From Bryobacterales bacterium (GTDB lineage Bacteria > Acidobacteriota > Terriglobia > Bryobacterales > UBA6623): a stretch of 64,000 nt of DNA. This document shows, piece by piece, positions 32,376 through 42,182 of the stretch. The stretch is taken from the NCBI GenBank assembly GCA_026713545.1, contig JAPOOG010000006.1, forward strand, positions 1 through 64,000. Direction: 5' to 3'. Under the pieces are notes generated by a model. That model was not told the DNA's origin. It saw only the letters and a list, made by a program, of their open reading frames with translations, and did no database searches. The stretch's first letter is position 1. Every line of letters begins with the position of its first letter. A program made the position numbers and the translations under genes.

Positions 32376-32846
32376 ATGCGTGCAGTGGCCAATGTTGAGG
32401 GTCGATTCAGTCGTATTAAACGCTGGATCCAGGAGCACTTGGGCAAGGTGCTGCGCGAGAACGCAAGCCCCCTTCGGACGTCGGCGGGCTTGGCGTTGGG
32501 TGCGTTCGTGGGCATCGTCCCCAGTTTCTTCGTGGGTTCTCCGTTGGCGTTTCTTTTGGCGGGCCGCCTGGGCTTGAATCGGGCGGCGGCCGTTGTGGGA
32601 ACCTTGTTTACGAACCCGGTTACGACCCCGTTCTTCTATTCGATCAGCACGCGCCTTGGTCTGGAAATCCTCGGTTACAACGATCAGGTCACCGCCGGCG
32701 AGGCGCTTTCGTCGATGATCCGTCATTACGGTGCGGCGTTCCTGATTGGCAACGCCGCCTTCGCGTGCGCATTCGCTATCACTTGCGGTCTGCTCTCCTA
32801 CGCCTTCCTTTTCTTTCGCAATGTGCCCCATTCCGCCGATCGCTAA
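32376..32846 (+). CDS. DUF2062 family membrane protein
   Basis: A 156-residue protein with the DUF2062 pattern: a basic amphipathic N-terminus, SPLRTSAGLALGAFVGIVPS, a hydrophobic segment, and LGLNRAAAVVGTLFTNPVTT followed by PFFYS, the family's NP-x-T-x-P-x-Y motif. A second hydrophobic region near 120-148 completes a two- or three-helix membrane protein. Function is unknown; some relatives are fused to glycosyltransferases or sit with cell-envelope genes. Confidence 0.85.
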   Translation: MRAVANVEGRFSRIKRWIQEHLGKVLRENASPLRTSAGLALGAFVGIVPSFFVGSPLAFLLAGRLGLNRAAAVVGTLFTNPVTTPFFYSISTRLGLEILGYNDQVTAGEALSSMIRHYGAAFLIGNAAFACAFAITCGLLSYAFLFFRNVPHSADR

Positions 32847-33176
32847 AGCGGTTGCCGGCGAGCCAAGGGGAGAAGTTCTTACACGCCCAAGTAGGATCTA
32901 CTGAAGATCGTTTCTTTGTGCGAGCGTCCCGGATGCTCATTTCACGGTCAGCAAGGCGTTCCGGACCTCATGTGTCTTTCTGTCGGACCGTTGGCCCCAC
33001 GGTTGCGTAACACGGATTCAGGAAAAGATTGCGGATGCAACAGCAACGGATGGTTCACGCTATTCCTTTCCGTGGCGGCGTGGCCGGTGCTGGCGTTCAG
33101 CGGCATGGAAGCAGGCAAGCCGATCCGTGTTTGCACAACGAGCAGGTCGTCGACAGCGGCTTGGTCAAACGGCAGG
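32847..33176. other. Intergenic stretch, nothing recognised
   Basis: About 330 bp between convergent genes. No coding-like frame, repeat copy or clear terminator was found. Confidence 0.4.
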
Positions 33177-34505
33177 CTAGCGACGGGGCGGCTCTTTGTA
33201 GTTCTTCCCGCTGCCCTCGTAGCCGGGCCGGTCGGGGGCTTCGTCAAGAACCAACTCGCGCTGGACATCGAACGCCATTACTTTGTTCTGCCGATACGAC
33301 TTGACGCCCAGATCGATCGCCGTCATCACCTTGTAGCCCATGTCGGCATCGAACACCGGGTCTTTGCGGGACCGAACGCAGTCGAGGAAATTGCTGGTGT
33401 GATCGTCGTCCATATCCCGACGCTCGACGGGGATGAGCACCTCGGGCGCTCCCGTCGCGGCCTCGAACTTCTTGCGGAACTGATGCTCCGGAAACACCGC
33501 GAGGCCCCCTGGTACAAACTGGATCGTCCCTTCGTGACCGTAGATGACGGGCGGCATCCACTGGTTGGCCGACGCCGAGGCCATCGATGCTGACAGCAGT
33601 GCGTAGTGGTCTTCGTATTCGATGTTGGTGGAATAGGTGTCAGGGACTTCACGGTCTTTGTGAACATAGATGCCGCCATTTGCGCTCACCCGCGTCGGGA
33701 AGCCCATTCCGATCGCGAATTCGAGTGGGGCCAACCGGTGATAGAAGAGATCGGTTGCAATACCGCCCGAGTAGTCCCAATACTTCCTCCAACGGAAATA
33801 TCGGTCAGCGTTGAACTCACGTGCGGGCGCCGGCCCCTGGAAGCGTTTCCAGTCGATGTTCTCCGGCGTGCCTTCGTCGTCGATGCGATAGTTCCACTCT
33901 CCGTATAAGGAATTGCGCGAGTAGGTGTTTTGCGTCCACAACGGCTGTCCGATCCAGCCCTTCTCGATGACCTCGCGGGCACGGTGATACCGCTGCTCCG
34001 AGAGATGCTGGCTGCCAACCTGCAAGACTCGCTTGTGCAGCCGGACGCGCTCGGCGACCTCCCGCGCTTCGTGGAGCGTATAGGTCATCGGTTTTTCGAG
34101 GTAGACGTCCTTGCCTGAATCGAGCGCATCGAAAGTCATCGGCGCATGCCAGTGGTCGGGCGACGAGATGTAGACGGCGTCGACATCCTCGCGGATCAGC
34201 ATGTCGCGATATTCGTGGTGCACGTCTTTGGGGGCCAGCTTCGCCATCAGGCGGGCGCGTTCTTTCCGCTTCGAGTAGATGTCGCAGACCGCGACGATCT
34301 GAACGTCGGCCTGCTCCTGGCTGCGTGCATGAATCCGGCGGAGATGCCCGCGTCCGCGCCCCCCCACGCCGATGAACCCGATGTTGATGCGGTCATTCGC
34401 GCCAATCACTCGGTTGGCCGAAGCCGCCGTAGCGGGCCGAGGGATGGCAAGACCCGCCGCGGCTGTGCCTAGAAAGCGGCGGCGTGAGGGTTTCAGTTCT
34501 GGCAT
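33177..34505 (-). CDS. Tat-exported Gfo/Idh/MocA family oxidoreductase
   Basis: A 442-residue protein with a twin-arginine signal (SRRRFLGTAAAGLAI), NAD(P)-binding GVGGRGRGH at about 46-54, the EKP motif in YLEKPMTYT near 136, and a C-terminal domain with TDLFYHRLAPLEFAIG. The last segment DEAPDRPGYEGSGKNYKEP is typical of long exported members. It should oxidise or rearrange a sugar or glycoside in the periplasm; substrate unknown. It is the second such enzyme here but only moderately similar to the one at 27117, so a different substrate is likely. Confidence 0.9.
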   Translation of the reverse strand: MPELKPSRRRFLGTAAAGLAIPRPATAASANRVIGANDRINIGFIGVGGRGRGHLRRIHARSQEQADVQIVAVCDIYSKRKERARLMAKLAPKDVHHEYRDMLIREDVDAVYISSPDHWHAPMTFDALDSGKDVYLEKPMTYTLHEAREVAERVRLHKRVLQVGSQHLSEQRYHRAREVIEKGWIGQPLWTQNTYSRNSLYGEWNYRIDDEGTPENIDWKRFQGPAPAREFNADRYFRWRKYWDYSGGIATDLFYHRLAPLEFAIGMGFPTRVSANGGIYVHKDREVPDTYSTNIEYEDHYALLSASMASASANQWMPPVIYGHEGTIQFVPGGLAVFPEHQFRKKFEAATGAPEVLIPVERRDMDDDHTSNFLDCVRSRKDPVFDADMGYKVMTAIDLGVKSYRQNKVMAFDVQRELVLDEAPDRPGYEGSGKNYKEPPRR

Positions 34506-34779
34506 GGGTTACTCTCCTCGTCTGAAAAAACTAGGTCCATCGTTCACATTATGGCGTAAGGCTAGGTTGCAGCGATTTGCTTGGATGGACGAACGGATCT
34601 CCTGGGCCGTTTGTCCCGCTGTTACTACTGCGCGGATCGGGCTGGCGGATCGGCTATGGTAGACAGAAATCACACGCGGCGGTCTGCTTGAATAGTTCCT
34701 CTTTCAGTGGAGATGTCGCCGGTCTTGCAATGGGCAGTGCTTGAATCCATTCGAGTAAACGGGATCGAGCCGGGCCGAT

Positions 34780-35829
34780 TCAGACGGGCGGAAAGATGAA
34801 CGCGTGCGTACCCGCAACGAGAGTGTGAGTTACCGCCGCCGCGACGACGCTTCGATCGGCGTTGTACGCCCTGCCGTAGAACCACCCGGCGAAAGCCGCC
34901 GCGAGGGCATAGCGCCAGTTGGGAAACCCGCGTGACGAGATGTGGGCCATTCCGAATAACACGCTCGCCGTGAACTGCCCCCATCGAGGCCCTACCCAAG
35001 TTGCCGAGAGCAGATTCTGAAGGATTCCCCGAAAATACAGCTCCTCGGCTAGGGAGACAACCGCGTACAACCCCACAATTCGGGCAAGTACGGCAAGTGG
35101 ATCACTCCAGGAATCGGACTCGTACGGCGCCCATTGAGCAAATCCGATTCCAAGCGTCAGCGGAATGCCGATCGGAAGAAACAACAGGTAGTTCTTTACT
35201 CCCACCTCGAAATCTCTCGCCGATATCCGGAGCTGGAAGTTCGCGCCCTCAAGGCGGCGTAGGGAGAGATAGATGATCGCCCCGAGTGGAATCAGCATCA
35301 CCTTGCCGAGTGCATACACGTCCTCCGGGACGTTCCCCCCCGGCGACCGGTAGATTTTCTGGAACATGTCACTTGCCCCGCCAACCATCGGATACGCGAG
35401 CAGCAGAAGAACGACAACGTCCTGCCATTGAAAGCGATGTCCCTTCGGTGGAAACCAGACAAACAGGTAGACTGCCGCAATGCAGAAAGCGAGCAGCTTC
35501 ACCAATGACTCCACCGAAAAGACGCCGGTCGGGAGAGAGTAGACCAAGTAGGGAACGACCGACACGGCGACAAGACAGCCGGCCAGCTCCTTCGTAGACA
35601 AGAGGGTTTCCAAACGGGCGCGCGCCTCGGGGAAGACCGCGACCAAGTACACCGAGAACTGAAGAAGAAATGCCGTCACGATCGGAACGGCAATGCCGGC
35701 GGACACCTCCAGGCGATCGGCGCCGACCGAGCCACCAATGACAAGCCCTACGTTCAGCAGGAAGAAAGTTATCCAGAACGCTCGGAGAGACTTGGTCTCG
35801 AGTGGTTGCGGGGTTTCGGGCAAGCACAC
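34780..35829 (-). CDS. CPBP family intramembrane metalloprotease
   Basis: A 349-residue polytopic membrane protein with about eight hydrophobic segments. The CPBP/Rce1-like motifs are near the C-terminus: EELYFRG (EExxxR), FGMAHISS (FxxxH) and a final His in VTHTLVAG. These bind zinc in the membrane. Bacterial members process peptides or confer bacteriocin self-immunity; this one has no bacteriocin genes nearby. A single gene, divergent from egtB. Confidence 0.85.
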   Translation of the reverse strand: MCLPETPQPLETKSLRAFWITFFLLNVGLVIGGSVGADRLEVSAGIAVPIVTAFLLQFSVYLVAVFPEARARLETLLSTKELAGCLVAVSVVPYLVYSLPTGVFSVESLVKLLAFCIAAVYLFVWFPPKGHRFQWQDVVVLLLLAYPMVGGASDMFQKIYRSPGGNVPEDVYALGKVMLIPLGAIIYLSLRRLEGANFQLRISARDFEVGVKNYLLFLPIGIPLTLGIGFAQWAPYESDSWSDPLAVLARIVGLYAVVSLAEELYFRGILQNLLSATWVGPRWGQFTASVLFGMAHISSRGFPNWRYALAAAFAGWFYGRAYNADRSVVAAAVTHTLVAGTHAFIFPPV

Positions 35830-35996
35830 ATCTTAGCGAAGCAGGTTCAAACGGCCTGTTCAAGCCGCTTTGATCGTCCTCCCCGAGGCGCGTGTCCATC
35901 GCATGCGAATACAGTAAACGTCCTGCTGGTTTGCTCCGCACATTAGCTGTTCGAACTGTCCGTTAAGATAGTGGGCTCACCTGACTCGGCTGCTCC

Positions 35997-37286
35997 ATGA
36001 CTCCTCCTGTAGTCGAAACCGAGGTTCATCCCGAATTTTTCTCGCCGGCGTCTCGGCGAGACTTCCTCGATGTTTTCCGCAATGTAAGGAGAAACTCGAA
36101 CGCCATCTGCTCGCCGCTGAAAACTGAAGACTACGTGATCCAGACAATGGATGACGTCAGTCCACCCAAGTGGCATCTGGCTCATACGACCTGGTTTTTC
36201 GAGACGTTTCTTCTGGAACCCCATTTAACCGGCTACGAGAGTTTCCATCCGCAGTACGGCTTTCTCTTTAATTCTTACTACGAAGCCGTCGGGGAACGGC
36301 ATCCGCGGCCCCGGCGCGGTTTACTGTCACGTCCCACGGTGAGAGAGGTCTACGACTACCGGACGCATGTCGACCACCACATGGGACAGCTCATCGAGCA
36401 GGCCGACGATGCGCTTTGGCATCGAATCGGCCCCTTGGTTGACCTCGGCATCAATCACGAAGAGCAGCACCAGGAGCTTCTGATTACCGACATCAAGCAC
36501 ATCCTCGCGCAGAACCCTTTGCTCCCGGCGTACTCGCCCGGCGTACCCCTCCTTCATTCCCGAGAGCCGCAGCGCGATTGGATTACATCCGCGGGCGGGA
36601 TCACCGGGATCGGGTTCGGGGGCTCAGGTTTCCACTTCGACAACGAAGGCCCTCGTCACCTCGTCTACATTCAACCTCACCGCCTCGCCTCGCATTTGGT
36701 CACCAATGGGGAGTACCTCGAGTTCATGAAGGCCGGAGGTTACCGGGACGCAAGGTACTGGCTCTCCGAAGGCTGGGCCGCCGTCCAGGAGCGTGGCTGG
36801 TGCGCCCCGCTGTATTGGCAGAAGGCAGACAATCGATGGTCTGTGATGACGCTCTCGGGGATGCGCGAGGTCCGCGAGGATGAACCGGTCTGCCACGTCA
36901 GCTATTTCGAAGCCGACGCCTTCGCACGCTGGCGCGGCAAGCGTCTCCCGACCGAGGCGGAATGGGAATGCGCGGCATCCTCGGAAGCTTTGGACGGAAA
37001 CTTCCATGAGTCGGGCCGCTTGCACCCTGCGCCGCCGGAAGAGGAGTCCCGGCAGTTCTACGGCGACGTCTGGGAATGGACGCGGAGCCCCTATGCGGCG
37101 TACCCGGGATTTCAGCCCGCCGAGGGAGCGGTCGGCGAATACAACGGCAAGTTCATGTGCAACCAATACGTGCTGCGAGGCGGCTCATGCGCCACGTCGC
37201 GGCGTCATGTTCGGCCCACGTATCGCAACTTCTTTCCGGCCGATGCCCGCTGGCAGTTTTCCGGCATCCGGCTCGCCTCCGACTGA
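35997..37286 (+). CDS. egtB: Ergothioneine biosynthesis protein EgtB (sulfoxide synthase)
   Basis: A 429-residue iron enzyme. N-terminal DinB-like helical domain with the metal motif HEEQHQE near 153-159 and a further His in PKWHLAHTTWFFE near 55-60; C-terminal formylglycine-generating-enzyme-like domain with GFHFDNEGPRH, RLPTEAEWECA, GDVWEWTRSPY and the end LRGGSCATS. It joins hercynine to cysteine or gamma-glutamylcysteine with O2. It is 31 bp upstream of egtD, giving a two-gene ergothioneine operon; the C-S lyase egtE is not seen in the window. Confidence 0.93.
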   Translation: MTPPVVETEVHPEFFSPASRRDFLDVFRNVRRNSNAICSPLKTEDYVIQTMDDVSPPKWHLAHTTWFFETFLLEPHLTGYESFHPQYGFLFNSYYEAVGERHPRPRRGLLSRPTVREVYDYRTHVDHHMGQLIEQADDALWHRIGPLVDLGINHEEQHQELLITDIKHILAQNPLLPAYSPGVPLLHSREPQRDWITSAGGITGIGFGGSGFHFDNEGPRHLVYIQPHRLASHLVTNGEYLEFMKAGGYRDARYWLSEGWAAVQERGWCAPLYWQKADNRWSVMTLSGMREVREDEPVCHVSYFEADAFARWRGKRLPTEAEWECAASSEALDGNFHESGRLHPAPPEEESRQFYGDVWEWTRSPYAAYPGFQPAEGAVGEYNGKFMCNQYVLRGGSCATSRRHVRPTYRNFFPADARWQFSGIRLASD

Positions 37287-37317
37287 CGCCCCGCCGCCCC
37301 GCACATCCCTGAAGCCC

Positions 37318-38289
37318 ATGGAACGCTTCGATGGCATCGAGTTCCACGATCACCACCCGGAGGCGAATGATTTCCTCGAAGTAGTGCTCCGAGGCCTCAC
37401 CGACGAGCCGAAGTGGATCCCCCCCAAGTTTTTCTACGACAAGCGCGGCTCGGAGCTGTTTGAGCGGATTACCCGGCTGAGCGAGTACTATGCCACGCGA
37501 ACGGAGATCGTGATTCTGAGGGACTGTGCCGGAGAGATCGCCGATCTCGTCGGTAGGGACTCGCTGCTTATCGAGTACGGCAGTGGCAGCAGCAATAAAG
37601 TGGGCATCCTGCTAGACGCCTTGCAGGGAGACGTGACCTATGTCGCAATCGATATTTCCAGACAACATCTTGTCGAGTCCTGCGAACGACTGGCCGAGTC
37701 CTACCCCCGGCTCGAAGTCATCGCAGTGTGCGCCGACTACTCGACTCCGTTCCCCCTGCCTACGCCCAAGCGGGGAACGCCGCAAAATAAGATTGTCTTC
37801 TTCCCTGGCTCCACGATCGGCAACTTCAGCCCCGACCAGGCTGTCTCGTTCCTGGCCAACACGGCGCGCCAGATCGGGACCGGCGGTTCTCTGCTCATTG
37901 GCGTCGACCTCAAGAAGGATGAGAAACTGCTCCATGCCGCCTACAACGATTCCGAGCAAGTCACGGCGGCTTTCAATCTGAACCTGCTCGAGCGCATCAA
38001 CCAGGAGCTCGACGCCGACTTCGATCTCTCGGCGTTCCGTCACCGCGCTTTCTACAACACCGAGCGCGGGCGAATCGAGATGCACGTCGTCAGTTTGAAA
38101 CCCCAGGTCGTCTCTCTGAACGGCTCCTCGATTCGCTTCGTCGAGGGCGAGACGATTCACACCGAAAACTCCTATAAGTTCAGCATTGGCGAGTTCCAGC
38201 ACCTCGCGAAGCAAAGCGGCTTTGAACCCGTCAAGGTCTGGACCGACCCGCAGGACCTCTTCAGTCTCCACTATCTGACGGCGCGCTGA
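37318..38289 (+). CDS. egtD: L-histidine N-alpha-methyltransferase EgtD
   Basis: A 323-residue SAM-dependent methyltransferase that trimethylates histidine to hercynine. Family features: FYDKRGSELFERITRLSEYY near 40-60, SAM motif IEYGSGSSNKV near 88, YVAIDISRQHL, FFPGSTIGNF, and ENSYKFSIGEFQ near the C-terminus, which holds substrate-binding residues. ATG 37318 is used; the long frame upstream is a shadow of egtB. It supplies EgtB with substrate. Confidence 0.93.
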   Translation: MERFDGIEFHDHHPEANDFLEVVLRGLTDEPKWIPPKFFYDKRGSELFERITRLSEYYATRTEIVILRDCAGEIADLVGRDSLLIEYGSGSSNKVGILLDALQGDVTYVAIDISRQHLVESCERLAESYPRLEVIAVCADYSTPFPLPTPKRGTPQNKIVFFPGSTIGNFSPDQAVSFLANTARQIGTGGSLLIGVDLKKDEKLLHAAYNDSEQVTAAFNLNLLERINQELDADFDLSAFRHRAFYNTERGRIEMHVVSLKPQVVSLNGSSIRFVEGETIHTENSYKFSIGEFQHLAKQSGFEPVKVWTDPQDLFSLHYLTAR

Positions 38290-38703
38290 AAAGGCGCCGC
38301 GATCCGGACCCCCCCGCTGGATCGGAGTTCTGATGCCCCGAGTGTAATCTCGCCCAGACGTCAAAGTATCTGAGGCTAGCGAGAGGCGAGGCGTCTCCCG
38401 GTCCGCTTGTCGAAGTCGTTTTCCTGACCGTAGCGCAGGCAGTTGCAATCGACTGCCTGCTTCTCTCGCCACTTCGCGTCTTTTGGCTAAGCCGGATTGG
38501 TATCCACCCTTTCGCAGCTCCCTACCCCTCGGCCTGTTCTTGGAGAAACTCGGGCTGGACGTACCCCGAGGACGGCTAAAGATACCTCTAAGCTTCGTCT
38601 GGGCGCACTGCTTCAATCGCAGTGCGGGCCAAGCGGAGCCTCTCCTCACCGAACGATCGGGCGCATGTTCGGAGAGGAACGAGAGGCAGGTCTCGAATGT
38701 GGA
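38290..38703. other. Intergenic stretch with two perfect hairpins
   Basis: About 410 bp between the convergent egtD and ftsH genes. It holds GCAGGCAGT-TGCAATCG-ACTGCCTGC (38435-38460) and CGCACTGC-TTCAATC-GCAGTGCG (38604-38626), both perfect, 9 and 8 bp. Neither is followed by a strong T-run. They may terminate the converging transcripts. No gene is seen. Confidence 0.5.
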
Positions 38704-40623
38704 TCAAGCCGGGGAAGGCTGCTCGCCTTCCGATAAGCCGGGCACTCGGTTGGGGGTCTCGGGCCGGATCACTTGTTGCTTGTCGGCATCGATATCTTCC
38801 GGAGTTTCAGTGACGACGAAAGTGGGCAACTCTTCGCCGTCGATCAGCGTCTGGATTTCCTTCGCATCCAGCACTTCCCGCTCGAGCAGGGCTTCCGCGA
38901 TGCGAACCAGCACGTCCGCATTCTCGGTGATGTGCTTCTTCGCCTGATCGTAGCCTTCTTTGACAAGGTTGCTCACTTCGGCGTCGATCCGGATGGCCGT
39001 CGCTTCGCTATAGTCGCGGTGTTGCGAGATCTCGCGGCCCAGGAAGATCTGCTCCTCCTTTTTGCCGAAAGTGAGCGGACCCATCGAACTCATGCCCCAC
39101 TCACAGACCATCTGGCGCGCCATGGCCGTGGCCTGCTCGATATCGTTCCCGGCGCCGGTGGTCATGAAATCGAGAAACATCTCCTCGGCGATTCTGCCGC
39201 CCATGAGGATGGCGAGCCGCGCCTTGAGAAAGTCTTTCTTGTAGGTGTGCTTGTCATCGAGCGGCAACTGCATCGTGACGCCGAGAGTAGATCCCCGCGG
39301 GATGATCGTCACTTTGTGCAACGGGTCCGCCTCCGGGGTCAGCGCGGCTACCAGAGCATGGCCGGCCTCGTGGTAGGCGGTCGTCCGTTTCTCTTCGTCC
39401 GTCAGGATCATCGAACGCCGCTCGGCGCCCATCAAGACCTTGTCCTTGGCCAACTCGAAATCGTTCATCGTGACGACCTTGCGGTTTTGGCGAGCCGCAA
39501 ACAAGGCGCCCTCGTTGACCAGGTTGGCAAGGTCCGCGCCGGAGAAGCCCGGCGTCCCGCGCGCAAGGACCAGCAGATCGACGTTCTTCGCCAGCGGAAC
39601 CTTGTGGGTGTGGACTTGCAGAATGCCTTCGCGGCCGCGCACGTCGGGACGGTTCACGACAACGCGCCGGTCGAAACGTCCGGGGCGGAGTAGCGCCGGG
39701 TCGAGCACGTCGGGCCGGTTCGTGGCGGCAATCAGAATCACGCCCTCGTTGGAATCGAAGCCGTCCATCTCGACGAGTAACTGGTTGAGCGTCTGCTCGC
39801 GTTCGTCATGCCCGCCGCCCAAGCCGGCGCCGCGGTGACGGCCAACGGCGTCAATCTCGTCAACGAAGATGATGCAGGGAGCATTTTTCTTCCCTTGTTC
39901 GAAGAGGTCTCGAACTCGGCTTGCGCCGACCCCGACGAACATCTCGACGAAGTCCGAACCGGAAATCGAGAAGAACGGGGAGTTGGCTTCTCCCGCGACG
40001 GCGCGAGCCAGCAACGTCTTGCCGGTTCCTGGTGGTCCGACGAGCAGAACGCCCTTGGGAATCCGTCCGCCGAGTTTCTGAAATTTTTGGGGCTCGCGCA
40101 GAAACTCGATGATTTCCTGAAGCTCTTCCTTGGCTTCCTCGACGCCCGCTACGTCCTTGAACGTGATTTTCTTCTGCTGACTCGTGAGCAGGCGCGCCCG
40201 GCTCTTGCCGAAACTCAGCGCCTTGTTCCCACCGGCCTGCATTTGCCGCATCATAAATATCCAGAAGCCGAACAGCAGGATGAAAGGAGAAGCGTTAATC
40301 AGGAATTGCAGCCACGCTGGTGTGCTCGATTGTTCAAGCTCGATGTTCGCGCCGCTGGCCTCGAGATCTTCAATAATGCCTGGATAGTCCGAGGGCAGTG
40401 TCGTCTTCACCTGTGATCCGTCGCCCTTGAGTTTGCCCGAGGCCTGATTCCCGTTGGTGATCTTGACGCTCTCGACGTTTTTGGACAGCACTTCTTTGCG
40501 GAACTCCGAGTAGCTGATCTCTTTCTCTCGGACGCTGCTGCCGGTCTGAACAACTCTCCAAAGAAGGATCGCCGTACAAAGCATCACGACCCAGAAGATG
40601 GCTGTCTTGACTGTGGAATTCAC
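38704..40623 (-). CDS. ftsH: ATP-dependent zinc metalloprotease FtsH
   Basis: A 639-residue membrane AAA+ protease. Two N-terminal membrane segments (about 8-25 and 108-125) flank a periplasmic domain; AAA+ domain with GPPGTGKT near 197 and [11 protein letters not shown]; zinc site HEAGH near 415 in [15 protein letters not shown]. It degrades misassembled membrane proteins and unstable regulators. Length and motif order match orthologues. tilS lies 44 bp upstream on the same strand, the usual tilS-ftsH arrangement. Confidence 0.96.
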   Translation of the reverse strand: MNSTVKTAIFWVVMLCTAILLWRVVQTGSSVREKEISYSEFRKEVLSKNVESVKITNGNQASGKLKGDGSQVKTTLPSDYPGIIEDLEASGANIELEQSSTPAWLQFLINASPFILLFGFWIFMMRQMQAGGNKALSFGKSRARLLTSQQKKITFKDVAGVEEAKEELQEIIEFLREPQKFQKLGGRIPKGVLLVGPPGTGKTLLARAVAGEANSPFFSISGSDFVEMFVGVGASRVRDLFEQGKKNAPCIIFVDEIDAVGRHRGAGLGGGHDEREQTLNQLLVEMDGFDSNEGVILIAATNRPDVLDPALLRPGRFDRRVVVNRPDVRGREGILQVHTHKVPLAKNVDLLVLARGTPGFSGADLANLVNEGALFAARQNRKVVTMNDFELAKDKVLMGAERRSMILTDEEKRTTAYHEAGHALVAALTPEADPLHKVTIIPRGSTLGVTMQLPLDDKHTYKKDFLKARLAILMGGRIAEEMFLDFMTTGAGNDIEQATAMARQMVCEWGMSSMGPLTFGKKEEQIFLGREISQHRDYSEATAIRIDAEVSNLVKEGYDQAKKHITENADVLVRIAEALLEREVLDAKEIQTLIDGEELPTFVVTETPEDIDADKQQVIRPETPNRVPGLSEGEQPSPA

Positions 40624-40667
40624 GTTGCTGCTGCCCTCTCGACCCCCGCCTGCACTGGACTCCTATT

Positions 40668-42161
40668 TCATTTAACGCTCGCGTGGCCCGTTCGGTTCTT
40701 CGAAACGGCCGAACCGTCTTGATCGACCTCACTGATCTGCAACCAACAGCGGCTATCGGCGCGGGGCTTGCAGTCTTCCGCCACACCGAAACGGCGAGTC
40801 CAGACAATGCGGTCCGAATGTTCGCCGTCCGCCGTCGCTATTGCAGGCACAATAAGGACCGGCCATCCGACACGCTCCCATACGGGCGTGCGGCTTTCCT
40901 GGAAAAGGGCCTTCAGCTTCTTGGAACTCAGCCGCCCCTGAGGACGATAACAATCCCCAGGGCGCCAACTGCGCAACCGCAAGGGCCTCGGAACTCTCTC
41001 CCAATCAAGAGTTTCAGATCTCAGATCATTATACCCCCGGTCTACATCGCACCGGTCAGCGACCCTGAGAACCAGCTTGGTTTTTCCGTCCGGCAGAGGT
41101 ACGGTTGCCGGCGGTTGGATGACGAAGTCAAACTCTCGAATACGGTTCTCGGAGGGAGCGGGCTCAAGGCGGATCGTCTCGAACGAGCGAACGGCGATCA
41201 GGCCAGGGATGTGGATCTCTCCACTCCTGTTCTTCCCGGCTAGGGCACGCAGTTGCTCGATATGATCCCAGCCGATCCCTTGCAGCGTGCCGCGAGCCGC
41301 CTCGATCGCGTGACGAAGAACGCGCCGAGCCATTGCCACCGGAAGAACGCTCCATCGCTCGAGCGACAATTCCAGGCTCCCGGACCGCTGCTCCATGACC
41401 TGCGAGGCTGTCACGGAAAGTACTTGTTCCCAGTACGCCTCTTCATCGACAGCCCACTCCGCCGTCCGGGCCAGAACAGCTGGTAGATTGGGGTTCCATT
41501 CTCGTTGCAGCAGGGGCATCAACTCGTGGCGCAGGCGGTTGCGATCATGTCTCGGGTCGAGGTTGCTCGAGTCTTCACGCCACTGGAGGGAGCGGGCTTC
41601 CAGAAAACGCCGGGCCTGCTCCCTGGTCACGCCCAGCAAGGGACGAACAATGCCGTCAGCACGAACGGGCAGCACTCCTGAGAGTCCCGCTGAACCGGAA
41701 CCGCGAAAGAGCCGGAGCAGGACCGTTTCTGCTTGATCCGAGAGCGTGTGACCTACGGCCACCTTGTTGGTTTCGGTGTCTTGGATCAATTGGGTAAACC
41801 ACTGGTATCGGTAGTTCCTCGCCGCTTGCTCCAGGTTTTCGCCGTGACGGTCAGAGGAACCCTTCACGTCGAAAGACTTGCCGTAATACTGCAGGCGCAG
41901 ACGAGCGCTGAGCGCCCCGACGAACTCCTCGTCTTCGTCAGATTCGACGCCGCGCAGTTGGTGATTGAAGTGGGCGACGGCCGGCCGGATGCCCAATTCC
42001 GGAGCGAGGGCAACCAGCGCGTGCAATAACGCGACGGAATCCGAACCGCCGGAAACCGCGACAGCGACACGATCGCCCGGCGAGAGCATGCCGTGCCTTC
42101 TGATCCAGCGTGTGATTTCTTCAAGCACGCCTCCATTGTAGGAGGGCCTCAGGTTGCGCAT
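40668..42161 (-). CDS. tilS: tRNA(Ile)-lysidine synthetase TilS
   Basis: A 497-residue PP-loop ATPase that converts the wobble C of tRNA-Ile(CAU) to lysidine. The PP-loop SGGSDSVALLHAL lies near 35, followed by HFNHQLRG and the GHTLSDQAETVLLRLFRGSG motif, then the central and C-terminal TilS domains (WRPGDCYRPQG, KLKALFQE). ATG 42161 gives a slightly long N-terminus; a GTG at VLEEITRW is an alternative. Essential in most bacteria. Adjacent to ftsH. Confidence 0.93.
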   Translation of the reverse strand: MRNLRPSYNGGVLEEITRWIRRHGMLSPGDRVAVAVSGGSDSVALLHALVALAPELGIRPAVAHFNHQLRGVESDEDEEFVGALSARLRLQYYGKSFDVKGSSDRHGENLEQAARNYRYQWFTQLIQDTETNKVAVGHTLSDQAETVLLRLFRGSGSAGLSGVLPVRADGIVRPLLGVTREQARRFLEARSLQWREDSSNLDPRHDRNRLRHELMPLLQREWNPNLPAVLARTAEWAVDEEAYWEQVLSVTASQVMEQRSGSLELSLERWSVLPVAMARRVLRHAIEAARGTLQGIGWDHIEQLRALAGKNRSGEIHIPGLIAVRSFETIRLEPAPSENRIREFDFVIQPPATVPLPDGKTKLVLRVADRCDVDRGYNDLRSETLDWERVPRPLRLRSWRPGDCYRPQGRLSSKKLKALFQESRTPVWERVGWPVLIVPAIATADGEHSDRIVWTRRFGVAEDCKPRADSRCWLQISEVDQDGSAVSKNRTGHASVK

Positions 42162-42182
42162 ACGCCTGAAGAAGGAGTCAAC

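Noticed and set aside
38773-40416. Plus-strand frames of 306 and 202 codons
   Set aside because: Complement of ftsH.
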